Assembly: GCA_021647745.1 (NCBI GenBank)
Contig: JAKIUB010000033.1
Location: 1-23,805, forward strand
DNA: 23,805 nt
Reading direction: 5' to 3'
Source of the DNA: Paracoccaceae bacterium
GTDB lineage: Bacteria; Pseudomonadota; Alphaproteobacteria; Rhodobacterales; Rhodobacteraceae
The notes under the pieces were generated by a model. That model was not told the origin of the DNA and did not search any database. It saw only the letters and a program-made list of their open reading frames with translations. Made by a program: the position numbers and the translations under genes. Shown piece by piece: positions 17,156-23,805 of this stretch (position 1 is the first letter of the stretch; each line of letters begins with the position of its first letter).

Positions 17156-18775
17156 TTATTCAGCGATATAAAGATCTCGCGAATACCAGTTTTGCTCGAC
17201 ATTCTGGATCGGCCAGTTTTTCACCTTGTCATTAAGCATATACACAGCCGTGTAGTGATAAATAGGGATAATCGGCATCTCCTCGGCGAGTATCTCCTCC
17301 ACACGGGTATAGTTGGCGGTTGCATCTGTCAGGGTTTTGGCTTCCTGCATCAGCGCGTCGATCTCTTCATTGGCAAACTTGCCGTCATTGTAGCCTGATT
17401 GCGAGGTCAGAAGATCAAGGAAGGTAGAGGCTTCGTTATAGTCGCCACACCATGCGCCACGCGCCAGCTCAAAGTCCTGGTTGCCACGGGTTTCAAGGAA
17501 GGTTTTCCACTCCTGATTGGCCAGTTCAATCTCGACCCCGAGCTTTTGCTTCCACATTTGCGACATCGCGATCGCAATCTTTTTGTGGCCATCGGAGGTG
17601 TTGTAGAGCATGTTGAAGCTCAACGGGTTATCCGCGCCATAGCCGGCATCATTCAAAAGCTGAACCGCCGCCGCGTCGCGCTCTTCCTGAGTCATTTCGG
17701 CATAAGGCACACTTGGCACCTCGAAACCGGCCGTTGCGCCCGGTGTAAAGGTATAGGCTTGAAACTGGCCGCCCTGTAGCACCTTGTCGGTAATGATCGA
17801 GCGATCAAGCGCGTAAGAAAGCGCCTGGCGAACCCGCACATCCTTAAAAGATTCGGGGCCGTTTTCCGACAGGTTGAAGCTATAATAATAGCTGCAAAGC
17901 TTGGGGAAGCTCAGTGCTTGCTCCGGATACTCCTCTGCAAGGCGCGGATACTGCCCGGAGGGGATCTCGGTGCGGTCCAGCTCACCGGCGAGATAGCGGG
18001 TCAGGGCTGTATTGTCATCGTTGATAACAAGCGTCACCACTTTTTCGATGATGGTTTCATCATTGTTCCAATACATCGGGTTGCGCTCGCGCACCGAGCG
18101 CTCGGAGGGGATATGCTCGGTCAGCACATATGCGCCATTGGAGACTATATTTTCCGGCTTGGTCCACTGGTCCCCAAATTCCTCGATCACCGCTTGCGGG
18201 GCGGGAAAGGTGGAAGAGTGGGTGGTCATCAGCGGAAAATACGGCAATGAGGCGGTGAGACGCACTTCCAGCGTATAATCATCCACCGCGGTTAGACCAA
18301 GTGTATCAATGGCGGCTTCACCAGCCAAAATCGGGCCAGCCCCCTCGATAGACATAAGTTCGCCAAACCATGAATAGGGAGATGCGGTAGCGGGATCTAC
18401 CAGCCGGCGCCATGCATAGACAAAATCATTCGCCGTTACCGGCTCGCCATTGGACCATTTTGCATCTTTGCGCAAGGTAAAGATATAGACGTTTTTTTCG
18501 TCATTGGTGGTGAAGCCTGTCGCCACACCCGGAATAAGGTTGCCATCCGCATCCTGATTCATCAAGCCTTCAAACAGGTCACGCACCACATCCGCACCGT
18601 CTACATCTTCCACAATCTGGGGGTCAACCGAGCTGAATTCGTCAAGTATACGATAGGTAAATGTCTGGTCGACCGCGAGTGTATCACCCGCCTGAACCGT
18701 TGCCGAAAATGCCGCACTGGTCAAAAATGTTGCGCCGAGCAAACCGGCTGCCAATGTTGTTGTAAATTTTTTCAT
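17156..18775 (-). CDS. oppA: Periplasmic oligopeptide-binding protein OppA
   Basis: The substrate-binding protein that hands peptides to OppBC. It has 539 residues, with a signal peptide at 1-25 (MKKFTTTLAAGLLG, ending AAFSA) and no lipobox cysteine. The SBP_bac_5 hallmarks RDLFEGLMN and KWSNGEPVTANDFVYAWRR are present. Two cysteines, C294 (KLCSYYY) and C443 (GAWCGDYNEAST), stand where enterobacterial OppA has its disulphide, so the protein resembles the true OppA/MppA branch rather than DppA. Peptides are the likely ligands, including possible murein peptides. AGAGGAA lies six bases before the ATG; the reading frame extends 26 codons further without such a site. First gene of the operon. I could not identify a convincing promoter in the 137 bases to tolC. 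Confidence 0.93.
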   Translation of the reverse strand: MKKFTTTLAAGLLGATFLTSAAFSATVQAGDTLAVDQTFTYRILDEFSSVDPQIVEDVDGADVVRDLFEGLMNQDADGNLIPGVATGFTTNDEKNVYIFTLRKDAKWSNGEPVTANDFVYAWRRLVDPATASPYSWFGELMSIEGAGPILAGEAAIDTLGLTAVDDYTLEVRLTASLPYFPLMTTHSSTFPAPQAVIEEFGDQWTKPENIVSNGAYVLTEHIPSERSVRERNPMYWNNDETIIEKVVTLVINDDNTALTRYLAGELDRTEIPSGQYPRLAEEYPEQALSFPKLCSYYYSFNLSENGPESFKDVRVRQALSYALDRSIITDKVLQGGQFQAYTFTPGATAGFEVPSVPYAEMTQEERDAAAVQLLNDAGYGADNPLSFNMLYNTSDGHKKIAIAMSQMWKQKLGVEIELANQEWKTFLETRGNQDFELARGAWCGDYNEASTFLDLLTSQSGYNDGKFANEEIDALMQEAKTLTDATANYTRVEEILAEEMPIIPIYHYTAVYMLNDKVKNWPIQNVEQNWYSRDLYIAE

Positions 18776-18912
18776 TGTTTTTTCCTCTGTTAAATTCATA
18801 CAGAAACCACTAATCCATGCAGAGCCTAACGGCCCGCAAAATGGATACCCCAAGGCTACTACTTATCAGAAAAAACTCAATGCATTCTTGGATATGACGC
18901 CGCGTTACCCTG

Positions 18913-20283
18913 CTATCGCCAACGATCTGCTATGTTATCCAGCACTTTGCCAGCCTCGAATGTGCTGATTGGCGCATTTTGTACACGGTTGAAATTCTCG
19001 GACGGGTCGTAAAGCTCGATTCCGAGATCAAGGTTTTCGGGAGTCAAAAGGCCCATCGCCGCCAATAACCCGTAAGCGGCAATCCGTTCATCATGCAGGG
19101 CAGAGATCAGGCTGTTTTGCGCGGTCAGCACCTCTTGCTTGGCATTAAGCGTATCAAGCACCGTGCGTGCGCCCAGCTTGGCTTCTTCGGTAATGCCCTC
19201 AAAAGCAAATTGAGCCGCCTCGATCTGCAAGCGGGTGGCGACAATAGATGCCCGCGCAATCCGCAGTTGAAACCATGCGGCGGCAGTTTGCTGGCGCACC
19301 TGCACGCGGGTGTTCGAGGTTTCGGCCATGCGCCGCTCCAGTATCGTGCCGGCCTGCCGCACGGCTGACGAAAGCGCACCACCGGTATAGATAGGCTGGC
19401 TGATATTAATCCCGACGCTGGAGCTTTCCTGCGCAGGGAATATCCCGTCATCGCGTAACATAACAGAAGCCGTCGCTCCGATTTTTGGCAAACGTGCGTT
19501 TTCAGCCCGCCGCAGATCTATCAGCGCGACCTTTTCCGAGAGGTGGGACGCCTGCATCAGCGGATGAAGCCGCAACGCAACCTCCTCGGCCTCGGCCTGC
19601 GAGCGTGGCAATGAAGGCAGGTGCGGCGGCGGCGACAGATTGACCGGTGCCACACCGACCACTGCCAGATACCCCTCCGAGCTAATCGCCAGCGCGCCGC
19701 GATTGGCCGCCAGCACCGCCTGCGCCGCCGCAAGGCGCGCCTTGGTTTGAGATACATCCGTGCGGGTCACAGCCCCGACCGCAAAGCGGTCTTCGGCGGC
19801 TTTTACCTGCTGCTGGAGTACCTCCACATTGTTGCGCGCCAACCCCACGATCTGCTCATCTCTGCGCACGGTCATAAACGACTGCGCAGCGCTCAGCATC
19901 ACGGATTGCTCGATATTTTTCAGGCTGGCCCGCGCCGCCAAAACCGCAGTTTTTGCGGCTTCGACTGCCATTATCGAGCGCCCGCCGTCAAACAGGGTCA
20001 GCGAGGCATTGAGGCTGATGGAAGAAGCGTAGATGCTGGTGCCGGAAAAGGCCGGGCTATTACCGGCAGATGCCGTGCCTTGCAATATCAGCTGCGGCCG
20101 CCGCCCTGCGCGGGCCATTGCCACGGACTCGTCTGTCGCCCGCAGCGCCGCGCGATTGAGGATAAGCGTGGGGTTGGTCTCGTAGGCCAAACGCATCGCA
20201 TCGGTCAGGCTATCAGCCCCTGCGGGCAAAGCCATAGCCAGCATTGTTGCTACCCCGATAATCCCTCGCCAGTTCCGCATCAT
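18913..20283 (-). CDS. tolC: TolC-family outer-membrane efflux / type I secretion protein
   Basis: An outer-membrane channel subunit, expected to trimerise into the tunnel used by RND or ABC exporters. It has 456 residues with a signal peptide at 1-23 (ending PAGA, then DSL). Two repeats of the OEP fold follow. The first begins DAMRLAYETNPTL, and the second contains VALIDLRRAENARLPKIGATASV. The helices are rich in Ala and Gln, as usual. GGAGA precedes the ATG at 20283; a second ATG follows directly. It sits 67 bases after pcm on the same strand, a pairing I recall as common in Rhodobacterales. No partner exporter gene is nearby. Confidence 0.88.
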   Translation of the reverse strand: MMRNWRGIIGVATMLAMALPAGADSLTDAMRLAYETNPTLILNRAALRATDESVAMARAGRRPQLILQGTASAGNSPAFSGTSIYASSISLNASLTLFDGGRSIMAVEAAKTAVLAARASLKNIEQSVMLSAAQSFMTVRRDEQIVGLARNNVEVLQQQVKAAEDRFAVGAVTRTDVSQTKARLAAAQAVLAANRGALAISSEGYLAVVGVAPVNLSPPPHLPSLPRSQAEAEEVALRLHPLMQASHLSEKVALIDLRRAENARLPKIGATASVMLRDDGIFPAQESSSVGINISQPIYTGGALSSAVRQAGTILERRMAETSNTRVQVRQQTAAAWFQLRIARASIVATRLQIEAAQFAFEGITEEAKLGARTVLDTLNAKQEVLTAQNSLISALHDERIAAYGLLAAMGLLTPENLDLGIELYDPSENFNRVQNAPISTFEAGKVLDNIADRWR

Positions 20284-20308
20284 GTCGATTCTCCGTTTTA
20301 TGTGTCCC

Positions 20309-20324
20309 AACTAGTTAGTCAGTT
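20309..20324. promoter_or_regulatory. Operator-like imperfect palindrome upstream of tolC
   Basis: A 16-base imperfect dyad with AACT and AGTT as outer arms (10 of 16 positions symmetric) begins 26 bases upstream of the tolC ATG. The sequence flavour (TTAGTCAGTT) is like operators of TetR-type efflux regulators, but no regulator gene is adjacent. Confidence 0.25.
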
Positions 20325-20350
20325 ACCACTTAAGCGCAAGAGCAGATCGC

Positions 20351-21004
20351 TTAAAACGCAAAGATCGTCTGTTTTTCGAACCCCGGCACCACCGGAGCCG
20401 TTGCATCAAAAGACCAGCGCCAGTCCATACCGCTTGCGGTTTTTATGCCGATCATGCAGCGCCCGAGTGCGCCATCCATCATGATAGCCCCCATCCGGCC
20501 ACCAAGCTTGAGCTGCTCGACCAGCGCCGCCGGCACCTCGCCAACCCCGCCCTCGATAAGGATCACATCATACGGTCCGTGCCTGGGCGCGCCCGCCGCC
20601 AGCGCGCCAACCTCCACGATAGCATTATCAACATCATGGGCTGCCAGCAGCGCCTCGGCCTCTTTAGCCATGGTCTCGCCTTCTTCGAGCGCAATCACCG
20701 CCTCCGCAAGATGTGCTACCAGCGCGCTAGAGAGGCCAAGCCCCGCGCCGACATCCAGTACCAGTTCGTCAGGCTGGATCGCCAACGACTCCAGCATTTT
20801 GGCCATCACCCGGGCATCCAGCACCACCCGCCCGCCGCCGAGCGGAAGATGATCGCCGATATAGGCAACCTCGCGCAGCGCTTCGGGCACATAATCCTCG
20901 CGCGGCACATGCAACATGGCCTCGATCACGGGATAAAGGGTCACATCCGAGGGGCGGACCTGACCATCCACCATCGCGGTCCGCAAGGTTACAAAGTCTG
21001 TCAT
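20351..21004 (-). CDS. pcm: Protein-L-isoaspartate O-methyltransferase family protein
   Basis: A SAM-dependent methyltransferase of 217 residues. It starts MTDFVTLRTAMVDGQVRPSD, which I recall as characteristic of the alphaproteobacterial Pcm branch. The N-terminal cap contains VPREDYVPEALREVAYIGD, motif I is VLDVGAGLGLSS (about 103-114), and ALEEGE gives the acidic end of strand 2. The family repairs isoaspartyl residues, but this divergent branch is not proven to do so, and some positions differ from the E. coli enzyme (GAGLG rather than GTGSG). The start is taken at MTDF, although the AAAGG before it is about 11 bases away. The frame stays open upstream through the hairpin block, which I take as chance. 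It is followed by tolC. Confidence 0.8.
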   Translation of the reverse strand: MTDFVTLRTAMVDGQVRPSDVTLYPVIEAMLHVPREDYVPEALREVAYIGDHLPLGGGRVVLDARVMAKMLESLAIQPDELVLDVGAGLGLSSALVAHLAEAVIALEEGETMAKEAEALLAAHDVDNAIVEVGALAAGAPRHGPYDVILIEGGVGEVPAALVEQLKLGGRMGAIMMDGALGRCMIGIKTASGMDWRWSFDATAPVVPGFEKQTIFAF

Positions 21005-21058
21005 TGAGCTTGGCCTTTTTCTGATATTTTTCTTCTTTTGCCATAGTTGCAAAGCAAG

Positions 21059-21145
21059 GGCAATGGCTCTTGCCGCAGGGTGGAGCTTTACCCTGCCGGA
21101 TACCGGATGGTAGGGCAATACCTCCACCCTGCCCTGCACAGCAGG
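21059..21145. other. Block of three abutting hairpins upstream of pcm
   Basis: Three stem-loops follow one another without spacer. The first is GGCAA/TTGCC at 21059-21063 and 21070-21074. The second, long one has an outer 11-base-pair stem at 21075-21085 and 21122-21132, an inner seven-base-pair stem (one G-U pair when read on the minus strand) and a CCGG-TAT-CCGG tip. The third is CCTGC-ACA-GCAGG at 21133-21145. The strand is undetermined. It lies 55 bases upstream of the pcm ATG and could be in its 5' leader, be a separate small RNA, or be an intergenic palindromic repeat. There is no U-run on either side, so it is not a simple terminator. Confidence 0.5.
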
Positions 21146-21163
21146 ATAATTTCGACATGTTAT

Positions 21164-21191
21164 TTTCTAGGGTTTGCGCTGCCAGTTTCAA
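21164..21191 (-). promoter_or_regulatory. Candidate promoter of pcm-tolC
   Basis: On the minus strand TTGAAA (21186-21191) and TAGAAA (21164-21169) are 16 bases apart. The -35 matches 5 of 6 and the -10 matches 4 of 6 consensus positions. If used, the hairpin block at 21059-21145 would be transcribed as the leader of pcm. Confidence 0.3.
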
Positions 21192-21319
21192 CCCCTAGGT
21201 CGTGGTCAGATACCTGTGGCAAATTGCACAACATGGCCGCCGAATGCAGCCGTGGTAATATACCAGACCGCCCTATTCCCGATACGCTTTTCGAGCTGGC
21301 CAGACCATATTGGCCCGCC

Positions 21320-22924
21320 TTATTCCTTGCGAATTGTTGCCACGAGATGTTGCTTCAGGCGGCGAATATCCGCCTCGCCCCACCCTTCCGGTTCTGTCAC
21401 GCTTCTCCACGCATCAACATAGCTGGCCGGTGCAAAATTATGCCCGTATCCTGCCGGCACCGCCTCTGCCGAAGGGATATCAAATGCGATTTGCAGGAAG
21501 GTCACGATCGGAAACCATGTAAGGTAGGGCGACACATCCGGTGGCCGCTCATCGCCCAGCCAGTCCGGGCGGGAAAAAATAAGATCCGGCGAGAAAAACG
21601 ACATCGGGTCACTGGCATGTTGAATATAGACCAGCCGCATTTGGCCCCACCTGGCCCCTGGAATATCCAGCGCATTTTCCCGGCCTGTAAAGCGAAAGAG
21701 CGAGCTGCTTCTAAAGACAGGCAGCCAGATAGGCGAGCCTTCGTTGCGGTTTTGGATGACCGATTGCCAAAGATCACTGGCAAAAGGCGGCCCGCTCCAG
21801 ACCGCGCCAGCGATCGGATCTTCGAATATCTGGAATAGCTCGGCTGAATCCTGAGAGCCGTAGGCCCCGAGACTGATACCCGAAAGATACAAGCGTGGCC
21901 GACCCTCCTTGGGCAGGCGGGTCCAGTATTGATAGATGTGCCGAAAGAGGGTGCGCGCCGAGATCTTCGATTTTTCGGGGTCTACCAGCAGGGTAAGCCA
22001 GCTTGGAAGATATGAATATTGCATGGATACAGTCGCGGTATTGCCGTTTTGCAGATACTCGAGTGCGGCAATGCCGGCCGGGTCTATCCAGCCCTGACCG
22101 GTCGGATTTACCACGACAAGTATTTTGCGCTCAAAAGCCTTCACCCTGATCAGCTCTTGTAAAACAATCGCCGCCCGCTGCTCTGCATCTGGTCGGGAAT
22201 TCAACCCGGCATAAACCCGGATCGGCCTTAGCGCGGGCCTCTGGTTAAACGCGCTGATATCAAACTCGTTCGGGGCATAAGATACAAAAAACTTGCCGTG
22301 CCTGCCAAGAGTGTTCCAGTTGATCAGCGACTCCTGGCTACCGGTGCCGAGGGTATTTGTCGGAGGGGTGATATCCGACTCGACGATCCGGTCAAGCTTG
22401 GCATACATCATATCCGCAAAACCCAGACTGGTTTTGGTAAAGGTCGCGTTGACAACGATATTCAACACTACCAGTAAGATAACCGTGCTGGTAATACGAG
22501 CTATACGCTCCGTCATTCTGGACGCGAGAGCGCGCGTAAAACTACGGTTCGCCAAGCTAAACACCCTGAATAATCCTACCAGCACCGCCGCGATAACCAG
22601 CGCAACCAGCATGACAATCCACACATGGGCATTTTCAAGCGGTGGCATCTCCATCAACTCGCGCACAGAATTTTGCCAAACACGGGAGCGGCTCAAAAAA
22701 TGTATAGTTATGGCCGCAGCAGCGAGAATAGAGATAATCTTTACAAAAAACCCGGCAAGCCCTGCGGGTTTGGGCAGCTGCAAAAATGTCCACAACCACG
22801 CGATCGACCAGCCGACGACATATCCGGTAGTGGCCACCAAGCCAGACAATACGCCCTGAATAACAAGCGGTCGAGGCAATAAAGATGGCGATAAAGACCC
22901 CGCAAAAAAGATAGCGGCGCACAC
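21320..22924 (-). CDS. Membrane-anchored alpha/beta-hydrolase family protein (PF10081 / PF15420 type)
   Basis: An integral-membrane hydrolase of unknown substrate. The N-terminal part carries FAGSLSPSLLPRP and about four membrane helices (roughly 24-44, 58-80, 100-122 and 144-162), as in the Abhydrolase_9 N-terminal domain. The C-terminal part is an alpha/beta hydrolase with nucleophile S351 in GISLG (349-353), probable D439 (QHASDPM) and H495 (GYGHNFAP). The catalytic domain would follow the last helix, probably on the periplasmic side (inferred). The 534-residue length runs from the GTG at 22924, but this start has no ribosome binding site and cuts into the family's first helix. The open frame continues upstream (VFIKRYFQSFSIVGL) to about 23000 without ATG, GTG or TTG, so the true start is unclear. 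Confidence 0.75.
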   Translation of the reverse strand: MCAAIFFAGSLSPSLLPRPLVIQGVLSGLVATTGYVVGWSIAWLWTFLQLPKPAGLAGFFVKIISILAAAAITIHFLSRSRVWQNSVRELMEMPPLENAHVWIVMLVALVIAAVLVGLFRVFSLANRSFTRALASRMTERIARITSTVILLVVLNIVVNATFTKTSLGFADMMYAKLDRIVESDITPPTNTLGTGSQESLINWNTLGRHGKFFVSYAPNEFDISAFNQRPALRPIRVYAGLNSRPDAEQRAAIVLQELIRVKAFERKILVVVNPTGQGWIDPAGIAALEYLQNGNTATVSMQYSYLPSWLTLLVDPEKSKISARTLFRHIYQYWTRLPKEGRPRLYLSGISLGAYGSQDSAELFQIFEDPIAGAVWSGPPFASDLWQSVIQNRNEGSPIWLPVFRSSSLFRFTGRENALDIPGARWGQMRLVYIQHASDPMSFFSPDLIFSRPDWLGDERPPDVSPYLTWFPIVTFLQIAFDIPSAEAVPAGYGHNFAPASYVDAWRSVTEPEGWGEADIRRLKQHLVATIRKE

Positions 22925-23179
22925 CAGCCCGACAATAGAGAAAGACTGGAAATATCGCTTGATAAAAACTTTAATACCCGCACCCGCCCTTTTGGCCCTG
23001 TTTTATTTTCATCAAAATTAGCCCCATTACGCATGGATTACAAGCGCCTCAAATCAGCCCCTCCGCGTAAAAAAACAGAAGGGAGCGCCAATATAATGAT
23101 GCTTGAAAAAGAGCGTGAGCCCCAAAATAAACCCGGTTTTAGCTTAGGCTCTTGGTTCTTCCAGCATCGAAAACAGCGC

Positions 23180-23208
23180 TTGAAGCCCCGCAAAACAGCA
23201 GGTATACG
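23180..23208 (+). promoter_or_regulatory. Candidate promoter of tRNA-Cys
   Basis: TTGAAG (23180-23185) and TATACG (23203-23208) are 17 bases apart, about 62 bases before the mature tRNA 5' end. They match consensus at 4 and 4 of 6 positions. The rest of the 23041-23270 gap shows no gene I can support. Confidence 0.35.
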
Positions 23209-23270
23209 ATTGCCGGTGTCAAGGCTCTGGTCAAGGCACACCACCACCGGCACTTTCGAGTGCTTGCAAA

Positions 23271-23344
23271 GGCGAGTTGGCGGAGTGGTGACGCAGCGGA
23301 TTGCAAATCCGTGTACACCGGTTCGATTCCGGTACTCGCCTCCA
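23271..23344 (+). tRNA. tRNA-Cys (anticodon GCA)
   Basis: A full cloverleaf can be folded. The acceptor stem GGCGAGT (23271-23277) pairs with ACTCGCC (23334-23340), followed by discriminator T and an encoded CCA (23342-23344). The anticodon stem GCGGA/TCCGT encloses the loop TTGCAAA, with anticodon GCA at 23303-23305. The T arm is ACCGG-TTCGATT-CCGGT. All stems are intact. The 3' end faces the integrase gene 61 bases away, which marks it as the probable attachment site. Confidence 0.96.
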
Positions 23345-23388
23345 ATGTTTTCAAAGGGTTAGCAGGCGCTTTGGAAATTTTGCAAAAG

Positions 23389-23409
23389 CGGTTTCACATC
23401 CGGTTTCAC
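23389..23409. repeat. Tandem CGGTTTCAC repeat at the integrase end
   Basis: Two copies of CGGTTTCAC are spaced 12 bases start to start, between the tRNA 3' end and the integrase stop. The position would suit an integrase arm-type binding site, but two copies are weak evidence. Confidence 0.3.
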
Positions 23410-23804
23410 GTTTCCCGCTTTGTTCCCCCTATGCGCCGCGCATCCTGAGCGGCCTGCGCACGGGCTTTTTGACGCGCTGCACCGGCATATCTGACCACCG
23501 AAGCGCGACTCGTGTGGCCGGTGACCGACATAATCAAATCGTCCGACAACCCCAAAGCGGCCAGTTCCGACGCGGTGGTGTGGCGCAAGGCGTGGATGTC
23601 GTATTCCTCGGCCCCGATCTCCTTGCGCACTTTCATCACGGCAAAGGCGGCGGCGCGGTAACTGACCGGCTGGCTGTCGGGCTGCGAAAGAATGAACAAC
23701 CCGTCGCGCGGCGTGCGCTCCAGCACGGCCGAGAGCTGCGGCGTAAACGGGATCCACAGATCCTTGCCGGTTTTGCCTTGCCGCACGTTGATTCCCCCCT
23801 CTTC
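23406..23804 (-). CDS. Tyrosine recombinase / phage-type integrase, C-terminal part (5' end outside window)
   Basis: The catalytic domain of a site-specific recombinase, about 132 residues visible. In order are the beta-hairpin lysine region VRQGKTGKDLWIPF, then HALRH (the H-x-x-R box), GHTSR, and the tyrosine nucleophile in SVVRYAG. A basic tail ends GGTKRET. The frame is open to the window edge (EEGGIN before VRQG), so the GTG at 23786 is not the true start. It points at the 3' end of tRNA-Cys, the standard layout of an integrated prophage or genomic island. The tandem nine-base repeat CGGTTTCAC at 23389-23397 and 23401-23409 spans its stop. Confidence 0.88.
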   Translation of the reverse strand, partial: EEGGINVRQGKTGKDLWIPFTPQLSAVLERTPRDGLFILSQPDSQPVSYRAAAFAVMKVRKEIGAEEYDIHALRHTTASELAALGLSDDLIMSVTGHTSRASVVRYAGAARQKARAQAAQDARRIGGTKRET

Positions 23805-23805
23805 A

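Noticed and set aside
19621..20484. Plus-strand open frame of 287 codons opposite tolC and pcm
   Set aside because: Antisense shadow rich in Arg, Cys and His with no fold. It spans two real genes.
21047..21838. Plus-strand open frame of 263 codons through the hairpin block
   Set aside because: Most of it lies opposite the hydrolase gene, and the composition is that of an antisense frame.
23033..23362. Plus-strand open frame of 109 codons across the tRNA
   Set aside because: It runs straight through tRNA-Cys and has no protein-like features. A second frame (23152-23448) does the same, including a piece of the integrase antisense.
23367..23390. CGCTTT/AAAGCG inverted repeat with a 12-base loop between tRNA-Cys and the integrase
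   Set aside because: Short stem and long loop with no U-tract. It could end the integrase transcript, but the evidence is too thin to annotate.

Overview
The window looks like ordinary chromosome of an alphaproteobacterium, most likely a marine Rhodobacterales (Roseobacter-type) species. The evidence is the moderately high G+C content, the form of MoaA (starting MTAPQLIDPF), the pcm-tolC pair, and the valine-catabolism genes. These assignments rest on reading the proteins by eye. No database search was possible.

Layout from left to right. The tail of an unrecognised gene (2-181) precedes parE, topoisomerase IV subunit B (247-2208). The gap after parE (2209-2484) holds the wreck of a small membrane-protein gene. 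Two minus-strand genes follow: an ABC-F ATPase of the Uup type and a DUF1801 protein. A plus-strand operon (4838-7878) encodes an isobutyryl-CoA-type dehydrogenase, a 3-hydroxyisobutyryl-CoA hydrolase and 3-hydroxyisobutyrate dehydrogenase, which together cover three steps of valine breakdown. A minus-strand pair (7919-10056) encodes an acyl-CoA synthetase and a small P-loop kinase. It diverges from moaA (molybdenum cofactor synthesis), which is followed by a cytochrome c' gene overlapping a di-heme cytochrome c gene.

A BadF/GlcNAc-kinase-type sugar kinase (12688-13548) converges on a complete oppABCDF oligopeptide importer (minus strand, 13554-18775). Both Opp ATPases lack the usual cysteine-rich C-terminal extension. 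Next come a TolC-family outer-membrane protein and a Pcm-type methyltransferase on the minus strand. Upstream of pcm lies a compact block of three abutting hairpins (21059-21145) that matches no RNA family I recognise. Beyond it is a membrane-anchored alpha/beta hydrolase (PF10081 type) whose start codon is problematic.

The right edge holds tRNA-Cys(GCA) and, 61 bases past its CCA end and pointing back at it, the C-terminal part of a tyrosine recombinase that runs off the window. This is the usual arrangement of a prophage or genomic island integrated at a tRNA 3' end, so the edge is probably an island boundary. I saw no CRISPR array, insertion sequence or defence system inside the window. 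The most unusual items are the hairpin block, the odd start of the hydrolase, the decayed gene after parE, the shortened OppD/OppF and the tRNA-Cys/integrase junction.
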